This document shows, in pieces, positions 54,327 through 62,454 of a stretch of 64,000 nt of DNA. The position numbers and the translations under genes were made by a program. The notes under the pieces are model-generated. The model had not been told where the DNA came from, ran no database searches, and worked only from the letters and a program-made list of their open reading frames with translations. This DNA comes from Butyricicoccus_B sp017886875. GTDB taxonomy: Bacteria; Bacillota; Clostridia; Oscillospirales; Butyricicoccaceae. Positions within the stretch are counted from its first letter, which is position 1; each line of letters opens with the position of its first letter. The stretch lies in contig OZ007036.1 of NCBI GenBank assembly GCA_963931655.1, positions 248,001 to 312,000 of the forward strand, given 5' to 3'.

Positions 54327-55850
54327 TTATCCATAATATATCCCTAAAAACACAGCCTGTAAACTATCTATACCATTACCAAAACTAGCAGTTAAACCAC
54401 CATCTGTATCTTGTTCTATATGCCTTAACTTTGAAAGCCCAGACACAGCTTGGTTTGATAATACCGTTGTTGCAAAATTCTGTGATGTATGCCATTCTTT
54501 TACCTTTTCCTCACTTAAATCTGCTATACCAGTATGATTTTTTAATTGCTCAGTTATATTAGCCGCACCATTTATATCATAAAACCCTAAACTATTATTC
54601 TTTATATCTAAATTACCTGCAACTACCTCTTTATTCGTCATATACCCAGATACTAATTGATACCCACCATCATCAGCCTTTGCAGTATACTCCGTATTTG
54701 TATTACTTATTTTCTTTGCATTATCTGCCTTCCTTGCAAATATCTCTCCATACTCATACATTAAATCATAGGTTGTTATCTGATTACCCTCACTATCTAC
54801 TACTTTAGCAGTTTTCTCTCCAGTTTTCTCATCATTCTCATACTCTATTTTTAAACCTACACTAGTAAAATCTTCCTCATCTAAATCATAATAATAATTT
54901 ACTACTGGTATTGGGTCTTTTTCTACCGACTTAAACTCTACTATTCCTACACCAAATTTATCCCTTAATAAACCTTTATCTGCTCCCCAGAAACTTGATA
55001 CACTATTTCCTCCCCATGAACCATCTAACCTTAACATATACCATGGTTTTAATATATATAATTTATTAGCACTATCTTTATATGGTGACGCTATATTTTT
55101 ACTTAACGCATCTACACCTTTTTCCTTTAATAATAAAGCCTCTCTCGTTGTAGTTGCAGTATAAACACCATTTAATGTTAAATATATACCTGTTTCCAAT
55201 AATATTATGTATTGTCCGTATACTGTAAACCCATTTGCATCCTTATAAATACCATTTTTTACATCGTCTACTTGTATATTTCCTTGAGTTATTCCCATTG
55301 CTGCTTGTGTTGAATATATAATTTCATTTATAACGCCATCCATCTCAAAATATGATTTTGGATCTACTCCATTAGCCCTATCACCAACTAATATTGGAAA
55401 TGGTGTTCCATTTATTACACCTGCAGGACGATAATCTTTCCAAACTGTATACCCATAATCATTCATATCTAATGGTGCACCATCATTATATGCTGTTGCA
55501 GTGTTGCCTGTTATCTTATACCCAGTACTTGTTTCATAAATATTACTAAAGTTACTTACAAACCTTACAGCCTGTGATGGTCCTGCATCTGGATTACACA
55601 TATCTATTGTACGTCCTATCTGATAAACTTTACCATCTGTCCAGTTACCATTCTCAGCAAACAACATCGTTACTCTTATAAATGATGTTCCATCCCACTT
55701 TGTACCACTACTCGTAGCTGATCCACTACCTCCACCATCACCTGTATTTATATCTGTAGCTGCATTTACTTGTGGTATACTACTAAACATTATTACTAAC
55801 GCCAATAGAAAACTAACTACACGTGATTGTAGTTTTCTTAAAGCTCCCAT
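54327..55850 (-). CDS. Secreted protein of unknown function
   Basis: 507 aa. A clear signal peptide (LLALVIMFSSIPQVNA, cleavage near 31) is followed by a Gly/Ser-rich linker and a beta-rich, aromatic-rich body (for example YGYTVWKDYRPAG and WYMLRLDGSWGG). No TM helix, sortase motif or SLH domain is visible. It follows the SLH gene on the same strand and is likely exported with it. GGAGG precedes the start. The end (FLGIYYG) is abrupt, so a C-terminal truncation is possible. Confidence 0.6.
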   Translation of the reverse strand: MGALRKLQSRVVSFLLALVIMFSSIPQVNAATDINTGDGGGSGSATSSGTKWDGTSFIRVTMLFAENGNWTDGKVYQIGRTIDMCNPDAGPSQAVRFVSNFSNIYETSTGYKITGNTATAYNDGAPLDMNDYGYTVWKDYRPAGVINGTPFPILVGDRANGVDPKSYFEMDGVINEIIYSTQAAMGITQGNIQVDDVKNGIYKDANGFTVYGQYIILLETGIYLTLNGVYTATTTREALLLKEKGVDALSKNIASPYKDSANKLYILKPWYMLRLDGSWGGNSVSSFWGADKGLLRDKFGVGIVEFKSVEKDPIPVVNYYYDLDEEDFTSVGLKIEYENDEKTGEKTAKVVDSEGNQITTYDLMYEYGEIFARKADNAKKISNTNTEYTAKADDGGYQLVSGYMTNKEVVAGNLDIKNNSLGFYDINGAANITEQLKNHTGIADLSEEKVKEWHTSQNFATTVLSNQAVSGLSKLRHIEQDTDGGLTASFGNGIDSLQAVFLGIYYG

Positions 55851-55959
55851 AAACTTAATCCTCCTTTTATTTTTATTATTTCCTCTAGAACTAAGTTTAC
55901 AGGAGGTGCTCTTACAATCATATTACATCAACTCCTTCCTACTATTAAATTCTTGTTAT

Positions 55960-57228
55960 TTATTGCCAAGTATCATTCCATTCATAATAACCCATTATTG
56001 GATTTTGTTGACATATCCAAAATGCTGGAGTTGTTGTATCTCCTATTGGTATTAAATTACCATTTATATCTACACCTCTACCAACTAATTCAGCCGATGC
56101 AGTAGGCATTTTACTTCTTGCATATGCTAATATCTTACCCCACTCTGCTGACCAGAATATATAACCATTCCTTTCCTCATAAGTGTTACCAGCGTACATT
56201 CCATCATAACTATCACTTGCTACTGTACCAACTTTTACTACCCAATCATTACCATAACCGTCTTTACCTGTTACACCTAAATAAATTCCACCTTTTTGAC
56301 CATTACCAAACCCTAATACTCCAGTTACAGGGTCACGTGTTACTTTTACTCCATTGATTATATCTCCCTCTTTAGGAAATACTGCCCCAGTTCTATTACC
56401 TATATTACTACCATCTGGAAGTGGTGATAAACCTTCTGTTCCCTCTACTTCTGGTTGTGTTAAATCCACTTTTACCTCTTCTCTCTTACTTGGGTCTACT
56501 AACCTCTGCATTATTACTGCCGCCTCTGCTCTTGTTGATAAATTGTTTGGCTTATAATTACCTTGGTTATCCATTCCCACTAAAATACCATTACTATATG
56601 CTTTCGTTATTGAACTTGCAAACTGTGATGCACTTACCGTACTAAAATCACCTATTACTGTATTTATCCCATCTGTGATATTAAAAGTCTCATCTCCTAA
56701 ATCCTCAGCTATGGTCATCAATATAAATGCCATCTCAGCTCTAGTTGCATCTTGTTTCCAATCACTTAACCTACATGACCATAACTGTGCAATATCTGGA
56801 AATGCCTGTGTTGCTACCATTGTTTCATTACTCCAGTTATTTTCACCATATGCCTCTATAACATCTGATAAACTAGATAAACTACCACCCTCAGCCTCTG
56901 CCTTTTCTGACATTTGTACCGCTAATTCATGCACTTTATTCTCCCCACCAAATGCCCTTATCGCCATTGCCGCAAACTCTTGACGTGTTACATTTGACTT
57001 AGGGGCAAACATTCCATTTCCTACACCATTTAATATACCTTGTGATGCCATACTATTGATTGCATCTTCCGCCCATGAATAACCACTTAAATCTGTAAAT
57101 GCTACATTATCCGCATACACACTCTTAGATGCAGATACTAAATCTAGTGAGGCATAGGCTGTTGTACCTATTGCCATACTTGCAATCAATGTTGATGTGA
57201 CTAATGCTTTTCCAATATTGGTTTTCAT
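55960..57228 (-). CDS. S-layer homology (SLH) domain protein
   Basis: 422 aa. Signal peptide 1-26. SLH 1 at ~43-95 (FTDLSGYSWAEDAINSMA, GMFAPKSNVTRQEFAAM), SLH 2 degenerate (~140-185), SLH 3 (~200-245: AYSNGILVGMD, YKPNNLSTRAEAAVIM). SLH domains anchor proteins to pyruvylated secondary cell-wall polymer. The C-terminal ~145 residues have tryptophan-rich beta sequence and no recognised fold. Upstream of and in line with the secreted protein gene; the two may act together at the surface. Confidence 0.8.
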   Translation of the reverse strand: MKTNIGKALVTSTLIASMAIGTTAYASLDLVSASKSVYADNVAFTDLSGYSWAEDAINSMASQGILNGVGNGMFAPKSNVTRQEFAAMAIRAFGGENKVHELAVQMSEKAEAEGGSLSSLSDVIEAYGENNWSNETMVATQAFPDIAQLWSCRLSDWKQDATRAEMAFILMTIAEDLGDETFNITDGINTVIGDFSTVSASQFASSITKAYSNGILVGMDNQGNYKPNNLSTRAEAAVIMQRLVDPSKREEVKVDLTQPEVEGTEGLSPLPDGSNIGNRTGAVFPKEGDIINGVKVTRDPVTGVLGFGNGQKGGIYLGVTGKDGYGNDWVVKVGTVASDSYDGMYAGNTYEERNGYIFWSAEWGKILAYARSKMPTASAELVGRGVDINGNLIPIGDTTTPAFWICQQNPIMGYYEWNDTWQ

Positions 57229-57560
57229 ACTTTTATCCTCCTATTAAACAGTTGCTAATATATAGCAATTTCATGTCTAATTATATTGCTTATGGCATAA
57301 TAAGGCAATAGTTTAATTCACATTATCTTCATCATCTTTAAACTTCATCACTTTGGGTCTACACTTCTTATATCTATAACTTCAGGCTGGCAGATATCTA
57401 TACAATATAGGACTCATTCTATGTATCTAAATAAATCTATCTATTCTCTTATCATTTTATCTAGTGGGTGGGGTAGGGGAGGACAGGCTCAATAAACACT
57501 ATAAACCCTATACTCAATTTAACCCTATAAGCCTTATAAACTACCCCACAATATTAAATC
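57229..57560. other. Non-coding stretch
   Basis: 332 bp with no ORF. A G-rich run (GTGGGTGGGGTAGGGGAGG at ~57462-57481) stands out on the plus strand in otherwise AT-rich DNA; it could fold as a G-quadruplex. No other feature was seen. Confidence 0.4.
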
Positions 57561-58124
57561 TTATTTATTATCAATCGACTTATTATATTTACTTGCACGT
57601 CTATAATATGTAGAACGACTAACTCCTAATAACTTAGCGGCTTGTTCAGCTGTAATCATACTATTGACTTGCTTGGAATAAATCTCCTCAAAGTCATCTA
57701 ATTTCTTAGGCTTACGTCCTTTATATTTTCCATTTTGTTTAGCAATCCTTATACCTTGCCTTTGACGTTCTAATATCTGTTTCCTCTCCAGTTCAGACAA
57801 AGACGCTAATACACTTATAAAAAAATCACCATAAACATCACTTGTATTGAATTGTGGTGACAAACATATAAACTTAGCATTCACACTCTTTATCCTTGAT
57901 ATAATATTTAATATATCATTTGTGTTCCTACCTAATCGGTCTATACTTAAAACCGTAACCGTATCATTTTCTCTTAATTTATCAAGCATTCGTTTTAACT
58001 CTGGTCTATCAGTATTTTTACCAGATGCCTTATCTGCAAATACTTCATCATAACTACTACCAACTTCTAATTGGCGAGCATCATTCTGTTCCTCAGTGCT
58101 AACTCTTGAATAAAAAAAGTTCAT
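57561..58124 (-). CDS. Serine recombinase (resolvase/invertase)
   Basis: 187 aa, the size of small resolvases. Catalytic Ser in YSRVSTEEQ, then DKASGKNTDRPELKRML, the VLSIDRLGRNTNDIL segment with two active-site Arg, and a C-terminal HTH (MITAEQAAKLLGVSRSTYYRRA, by position ~158-178). It may resolve multimers or invert a segment. GGAGG precedes the start. Confidence 0.9.
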   Translation of the reverse strand: MNFFYSRVSTEEQNDARQLEVGSSYDEVFADKASGKNTDRPELKRMLDKLRENDTVTVLSIDRLGRNTNDILNIISRIKSVNAKFICLSPQFNTSDVYGDFFISVLASLSELERKQILERQRQGIRIAKQNGKYKGRKPKKLDDFEEIYSKQVNSMITAEQAAKLLGVSRSTYYRRASKYNKSIDNK

Positions 58125-58331
58125 AAACTTTAACCTCCTAATTTATATTTCATCTGTACCATTAGACTATACTCAAATGACAGTCCCATTTAAAGCTATA
58201 TATGAGCATAAAATCCTATACTTTTAACTCCAATTTCATACTTATTATAATTTAAATGAGAATTTGCTATTTGACTAGTCCTAAAATTATATTTTAATTC
58301 CTTCTCCATAAATTCGTATTTACACAGTGAC

Positions 58332-58394
58332 TTAATAAACACAATTTAATACATCAAATGCATTTTCTAAAATATGTTGATACTCGGAAATCAT
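58332..58394 (-). CDS. Possible 20-aa peptide ORF upstream of the serine recombinase
   Basis: ATG 58394 is preceded by AAAGGAGGTTTTGAA, the strongest ribosome-binding site in this stretch. The peptide begins MISEYQHILENAF. It lies 208 bp before the recombinase and could be a leader peptide. Its size means it may be chance. Confidence 0.35.
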   Translation of the reverse strand: MISEYQHILENAFDVLNCVY

Positions 58395-58469
58395 TTCAAA
58401 ACCTCCTTTCACATCTATATACAAAATATGTTCTATTTACTAGCACTATATTTTTAAACATATGCCTAA

Positions 58470-58501
58470 AGAAAGAGGTCACAGTTTATACCATGACCTC
58501 T
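58470..58501 (-). terminator. Terminator-like hairpin
   Basis: AGAGGTC/GACCTCT stem followed on the minus strand by TTCTTT. It would end a minus-strand RNA starting in repeat copy A. Confidence 0.6.
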
Positions 58502-58541
58502 ATAATATCTAATGATTTAATTGCTAGTTACATCTGTTCCA

Positions 58542-58836
58542 TTCCATCATAAAATATATGAAACATATCTAATGCTATATATTTATGGTGATGTTTATAC
58601 TATTTTATTAAACTATCCTCCCAGTGGCTTATATCCAGTTATCCTTCCATACCTACAAATATTCAGCCATAAATTTATCCTTCCTCTAATACTTTTTTCA
58701 ATCTTATTATTCTTATGTATATTTTATAATCTATAATTCAATATCTCATAGCTATACATATATCTCTAATTGCATATGTGTGGTTGAGTGGGTTCATACT
58801 AAAAACAAAACTCGCCTAATCTATCAATAGGCGAGT
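58542..58836 (-). repeat. Long non-coding repeat, copy A
   Basis: About 295 bp that align along their whole length with 60988-61268. The best-conserved parts are the start (CCATCATAAAATATATGA), a block containing AAACTATCCTCCCAGTGGC, and the end (GAGTGGGTTCATACT plus a CTCGCC/GGCGAG hairpin). No shared ORF is present, so the conservation is of DNA or RNA. On the minus strand the hairpin is a terminator. Confidence 0.8.
58806..58836 (-). terminator. Terminator of the methyltransferase gene
   Basis: ACTCGCCTA/TAGGCGAGT stem, followed on the minus strand by TTTTGTTTTT. Confidence 0.8.
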
Positions 58837-59801
58837 CATATTTGATAGTTATACCAGATTACTTCTAATCGTTTATTGTTCTTTATACCACCAACCGTAG
58901 TCTTAACAGGAATTTCAATTCTATTCCAATGTGAAAGCTTGGTTCTATACAACTCAGAGTCATAGTTACTTATGACCATCTTACACGTTGCATTAGCTAC
59001 TAAATCCAAAAATGCCTCATGGTCTTTATATGTTGACTGGTGCTTATAAACATTATTACCTAAATCTACATTAGTATCTGGATCTAAATAACTAGGGTCA
59101 GCATAACAACAAACGTTTTCATTCTCTAAATAGTTTTCCAACATGACTGTTGCACTAGCCTGACAAACAATTACACCTTCCAAGCGTTCTGCAACATCAT
59201 ACAACTTATGAATACTCTTATGATAATCATCTAAAGACTTATATTTATTCCTTGACCAATCTTTTCCCATACAATCTCTACTTTGTGTATATATAATATA
59301 CGTTGCAACCGCCAAATCCATACTAGATGGAACATATGGTATATACTTAATATCCTTACCAGACGAATATAACTTTTTAAGTAGATTATAGTTCTTCTTA
59401 ATATATAACTCATCTCTAGTTAAACCTTGTGGGTTATTATTTACCTTTTCTTTAATTTTGTTATAATCAGATTTAACTTGTTTCCATATAGGGTCATCAA
59501 CACTATTACGTAGGTTTAATGCCCATTCAAATTGCTCTGGACTATATTCAGTATTATAAAGCCTCCTTATCAGTTCATATGCTGTATCCTTATTACTCAT
59601 CATTTCAACAAAAGCACATAAACCAGCAGATGAGTCATTATATATCTCAGTATAGTGACGAGGCTTATTCAATAATGTCCTACAAGCACCTCCGAATGGT
59701 TCAATATATATATTAGTATTTGCATAATCTAATATATCACAAATAACAGGTGCTAATTTTGCTTTACCTCCATAATATCCAAACATTGAAAGTGTCTTCA
59801 T
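58836..59801 (-). CDS. D12-class DNA adenine methyltransferase
   Basis: 321 aa. N6-adenine methyltransferase motifs in the alpha order: motif X/I FGYYGGKAKLAP, IEPFGGACRTLLNK, and the catalytic motif IV as CYADPSYL. The usual form is DPPY, and DPSY is a rarer variant. The target-recognition region is in the middle (~110-200). It methylates adenine in a sequence not deducible here. Its start overlaps the upstream partner's stop (TAATG). No restriction enzyme is present. Confidence 0.88.
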   Translation of the reverse strand: MKTLSMFGYYGGKAKLAPVICDILDYANTNIYIEPFGGACRTLLNKPRHYTEIYNDSSAGLCAFVEMMSNKDTAYELIRRLYNTEYSPEQFEWALNLRNSVDDPIWKQVKSDYNKIKEKVNNNPQGLTRDELYIKKNYNLLKKLYSSGKDIKYIPYVPSSMDLAVATYIIYTQSRDCMGKDWSRNKYKSLDDYHKSIHKLYDVAERLEGVIVCQASATVMLENYLENENVCCYADPSYLDPDTNVDLGNNVYKHQSTYKDHEAFLDLVANATCKMVISNYDSELYRTKLSHWNRIEIPVKTTVGGIKNNKRLEVIWYNYQI

Positions 59802-60571
59802 TACTTATCACCTTTAACACTTTCTAAAATATACTTCTTGTCAAACGATATTACCTTTATAGCCTTTTTAGTGTCTGAATTATATATGGTTCTATCATAT
59901 CTGCCTGTACTACAAATCGTATACTTGCTATTTTTAAGTTCCTTTTTTATTTCTAATAAATCAAAATCCTTATATTCACTATCCTTTATCAGACTTGAAA
60001 AATCAGCAACAGGAATATTATAACACACCTTGCCATTTACTTCATACTCCAAATTGCCTATCTCACTAGCATAGTCAATAACCATGCTTATAATCTCTCT
60101 CAACTTGTCATCATCAAGTACCAATTCTGTATGAATATAATTAATCTTTAACAAATTATAATTTGCCTTGATTTCTTTCTCAATACAATCAAAAATATAA
60201 CGGCTTAGGACAACACCATACTCATTTAAAGACACCAATCTATCGGATAGCTTAATCACATTAGTAGTGATTTCTGCATATACTATCTTACTACTTATAT
60301 CTGTAACTTTTATAATCAATGTTTCTTTTAATGTTTCCATTGACTTCTGTCTAGTTATATAGAAAATAAACTCAATAACGTTATTATGGTTACCACTATT
60401 GCTATTATTATTTTTACTATCGTTGCTACCTTTATTATTAAGTTTTCTATTAATACTATTTTTATTGCTATACACTACACATTGCTTATCCTCATCAAAC
60501 CAGTAATCTTTTTTCTTTTCTTTTTTAGCCTCTCCAACTTCAGTTCCATTATTTTCTACTACCTGTGACAT
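59801..60571 (-). CDS. Hypothetical protein coupled to the adenine methyltransferase
   Basis: 256 aa. The N-terminal ~65 residues are charged and low-complexity (a run of Asn/Ser/Lys). The rest is a mixed alpha/beta region (VLDDDKLREIISMVIDYASEIG, by position ~150-170; KKELKNSKYTICSTGRYD). There is no signal peptide or TM helix and no recognised family. GAGGTGG precedes the start. Translational coupling suggests a functional partner of the methyltransferase. Confidence 0.55.
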   Translation of the reverse strand: MSQVVENNGTEVGEAKKEKKKDYWFDEDKQCVVYSNKNSINRKLNNKGSNDSKNNNSNSGNHNNVIEFIFYITRQKSMETLKETLIIKVTDISSKIVYAEITTNVIKLSDRLVSLNEYGVVLSRYIFDCIEKEIKANYNLLKINYIHTELVLDDDKLREIISMVIDYASEIGNLEYEVNGKVCYNIPVADFSSLIKDSEYKDFDLLEIKKELKNSKYTICSTGRYDRTIYNSDTKKAIKVISFDKKYILESVKGDK

Positions 60572-60704
60572 ACAACCACCTCATATTTATATTTACATAT
60601 CAATATCCAATTATTTACAAGCCTTTATAAACCCCGTTTTTTCACCCTGTAAACATAGCTTTTATTTAGCCTGGTATTTATACTACTAAACCATTTAATT
60701 GCAA

Positions 60705-60724
60705 TCTGGTTTGTTCTGGTTTGT
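60705..60724. repeat. 10-bp tandem duplication
   Basis: TCTGGTTTGT occurs twice in direct tandem, followed by a partial third unit. Confidence 0.5.
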
Positions 60725-60987
60725 TTTGGCAATATTTTATATTATTCTCAATCCTTAACCTAAAACCAATAAACATTTTAAACCAATTTTACATTTCAAT
60801 TCTAGCATATAAACTATGCTGTGTAAATAATCACGATATCATCAATATATATCTATATACTAATATGCTTAAATATACTATGGTCATAATAATTGTACGT
60901 CTATATAAATAAGATATGCTTTACATTTTGGCAGTGCACTAACAAGAATATAACTTATAGTCTATACCATAACCATATATCTATTGC

Positions 60988-61268
60988 TTCCATCATAAAA
61001 TATATGACCTATATCTAATGCTATATATTTATGGTGATGTTTATCTATTAAACTATCCTCCCAGTGGCTCATATACAGTTATCCTACCATACACATATCT
61101 ATTCAATATCTACTTTCTTACACTCTTTCTTCAATCTTAATATTCTAATGTATAGTTTCTACTCTCTAATTCAATATCTCATGGTTATACATATATCTTT
61201 AACTGCACCTTGATAGGGGAGTGGGTTCATACTAAAAACAAAACTCGCCTTAATCTAAACAGGCGAGT
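60988..61268 (-). repeat. Long non-coding repeat, copy B
   Basis: About 281 bp, matching copy A (58542-58836) with a few small gaps, and ending in a CTCGCC/GGCGAG hairpin. It lies about 415 bp before the start codon of the 256-aa gene, the same distance as copy A from the serine recombinase. Confidence 0.8.
61238..61268 (-). terminator. Terminator hairpin at the end of copy B
   Basis: ACTCGCCTG...AGGCGAGT stem followed on the minus strand by TTTTGTTTTT; it insulates the downstream genes from transcription entering from the right. Confidence 0.65.
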
Positions 61269-61457
61269 CCCTTAATTTATACCATATGTTTAATCATATA
61301 CCGTCTTGTACACGATAAACCTAAACACTAAATACAACTTCCAGTATATTACAATGCGTATGGCTATAAACCTTTCAACAAGTCATATAAGTGCCACTAA
61401 AATTCTACTCCTTAACCATATCCCTATAACACAATACGTATGCACTCAACTCAATGT

Positions 61458-61492
61458 GGTAATGTTGGTAATACTGGTAATGTGGTAATGTA
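61458..61492. repeat. Iteron-like 9-bp repeats, set 1
   Basis: Four head-to-tail units of GGTAATGTT or close variants (GGTAATACT, GGTAATGT, GGTAATGTA). Confidence 0.65.
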
Positions 61493-61666
61493 TCCTCTTT
61501 TAATCAACATGGCAATAAAAAGCCATATAAATTCTTTTATCTATTTCACAATCAAAAAATAACTTCAATACACTTAATGTATTTACAATTTCAAACTTGC
61601 TTTTTTAAAGTCTAAAATTTAACCAATATTCTATATCCAATAATTACTCTTAAACAGAACATATAT

Positions 61667-61702
61667 GGTTACACTGGTTAAATCGGTTACAGTGGTTACA
61701 CT
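61667..61702. repeat. Iteron-like 9-bp repeats, set 2
   Basis: Four exact-length 9-bp units: two GGTTACACT, one GGTTACAGT and one GGTTAAATC. They lie ~175 bp from set 1 in the same direction and share GGT(T/A)A. Confidence 0.7.
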
Positions 61703-61975
61703 TAAACACCTTATACCAACGCACTATATACACCATTATTCTAGCACATTATTTTTACTATGTAAATATATACTTGAAATATTTTATTAAACGTATATAA
61801 TATATATTATAGCTGAAAGCGATTGTAAGCGTATGCCCATATATATCCATTAACGCTATAAATTTATACACTGTATAAAAGTTATGGTATAACTATATAA
61901 TCTCATATAAAGCCTATATTTTAAACTCAAATGTTATCATTTTTTAATACGTGTATTATCATGAAAAAAACCCCA

Positions 61976-61987
61976 CTTGACAATGCG
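61976..61987. other. Right attachment site (attR core)
   Basis: CTTGACAATGCG, identical to 51598-51609. It contains the -35 hexamer of the regulator's promoter. Confidence 0.75.
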
Positions 61988-62005
61988 TTAGCAAAGGCAT
62001 ACAAT
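61977..62005 (+). promoter_or_regulatory. Promoter of the DtxR-like regulator
   Basis: TTGACA (61977-61982), 17-nt spacer, TACAAT (62000-62005). The -35 box is inside the attachment core, so insertion of the element kept it intact. Confidence 0.75.
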
Positions 62006-62058
62006 AATGTTAGCCGATGTTAACAAGAGCTTTATATATTGCTAATTTGGGAGGTCTT

Positions 62059-62427
62059 ATGGCAAATATACATGAATCCGGTGAAAATTATCTTGAACTC
62101 ATTTTAGATATTTCAAAAACTCAAAGAGAGGTTAGGTCTATAGATATAGCTAGACGTTTAGGCGTTTCAAGAGCATCTGTATCAAAAGCTTTAGGCGTGT
62201 TGCGTGAGGCAGGTATGGTTGAGCCAGCATATTATGGTAAAGTTGTGCTTACTGAAGCGGGTGTTGAACGTGCATCAGAGGTTAGAAAAAGACATGATTT
62301 ATTATGTCGTTATCTAACAGATGTACTTGGAGTTTCAAAAGATATAGCAGAAGTGGACGCTTGTAGAATGGAGCATATTGTAAGCGAAGAAGTTATGTCC
62401 AAAATAAAAGATATATTAAAAAATTAA
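62059..62427 (+). CDS. DtxR/MntR-family metal-dependent regulator
   Basis: 122 aa from ATG 62059 (GGGAGGTC upstream). N-terminal winged HTH (SIDIARRLGVSRASVSKALG) and a dimerisation region (DLLCRYLTDVLGVSKDIAEVDACRMEHIVSEE, split by positions ~80-112) with the Asp, Cys/Glu and His metal ligands expected of MntR/DtxR proteins. It lacks the C-terminal SH3-like domain, as in MntR. It probably senses Mn2+ or Fe2+. Its promoter is the insertion target of the element on the left. Confidence 0.85.
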   Translation: MANIHESGENYLELILDISKTQREVRSIDIARRLGVSRASVSKALGVLREAGMVEPAYYGKVVLTEAGVERASEVRKRHDLLCRYLTDVLGVSKDIAEVDACRMEHIVSEEVMSKIKDILKN

Positions 62428-62450
62428 CGCCGAAATATTCGGCGTTTTTT
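62427..62450. terminator. Bidirectional terminator
   Basis: ACGCCGAA/TTCGGCGT stem with a TTTTTT tail between two convergent genes. Confidence 0.85.
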
Positions 62451-62454
62451 GTTG

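Larger units (their letters stand above)
58125..58835. other. Non-coding stretch upstream of the serine recombinase
   Basis: 711 bp. It holds the 20-aa ORF, a terminator (58470-58501) and copy A of the 290-bp repeat. There is no other gene. Confidence 0.5.
51598..61987. mobile_element. Integrative element of ~10.4 kb in the promoter of a DtxR-like gene
   Basis: Bounded by 12-bp direct repeats and carrying a tyrosine recombinase next to the left repeat. All its genes are on the minus strand, the coding density is low (about 50%), and the long AT-rich non-coding stretches contrast with the tight chromosome on both sides. Contents: Xis-Int fusion, 66-aa protein, signal-peptide protein, SLH protein, serine recombinase, adenine methyltransferase plus partner, two long repeats, iteron-like repeats. 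No relaxase, T4SS, capsid or terminase gene is seen, so it may be a mobilisable or satellite-type element. Confidence 0.7.
60572..62058. other. 1.5-kb non-coding end of the element
   Basis: Contains repeat copy B, two arrays of 9-bp direct repeats (61458-61492, 61667-61702), a 10-bp tandem duplication (60705-60724), the right attachment site and the promoter of the DtxR-like gene. No protein gene is visible on either strand. The layout is that of a control or origin region. Confidence 0.6.

Noticed and set aside
58521..58736. 71-aa plus-strand ORF within repeat copy A
   Set aside because: The matching reading frame is not kept in copy B, so the repeat is not conserved as protein.
53219..62058. 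Prophage interpretation of the integrative element
   Set aside because: No terminase, portal, capsid, tail, holin or lysin gene is present in the 10.4 kb; the two recombinases alone do not make it a prophage.
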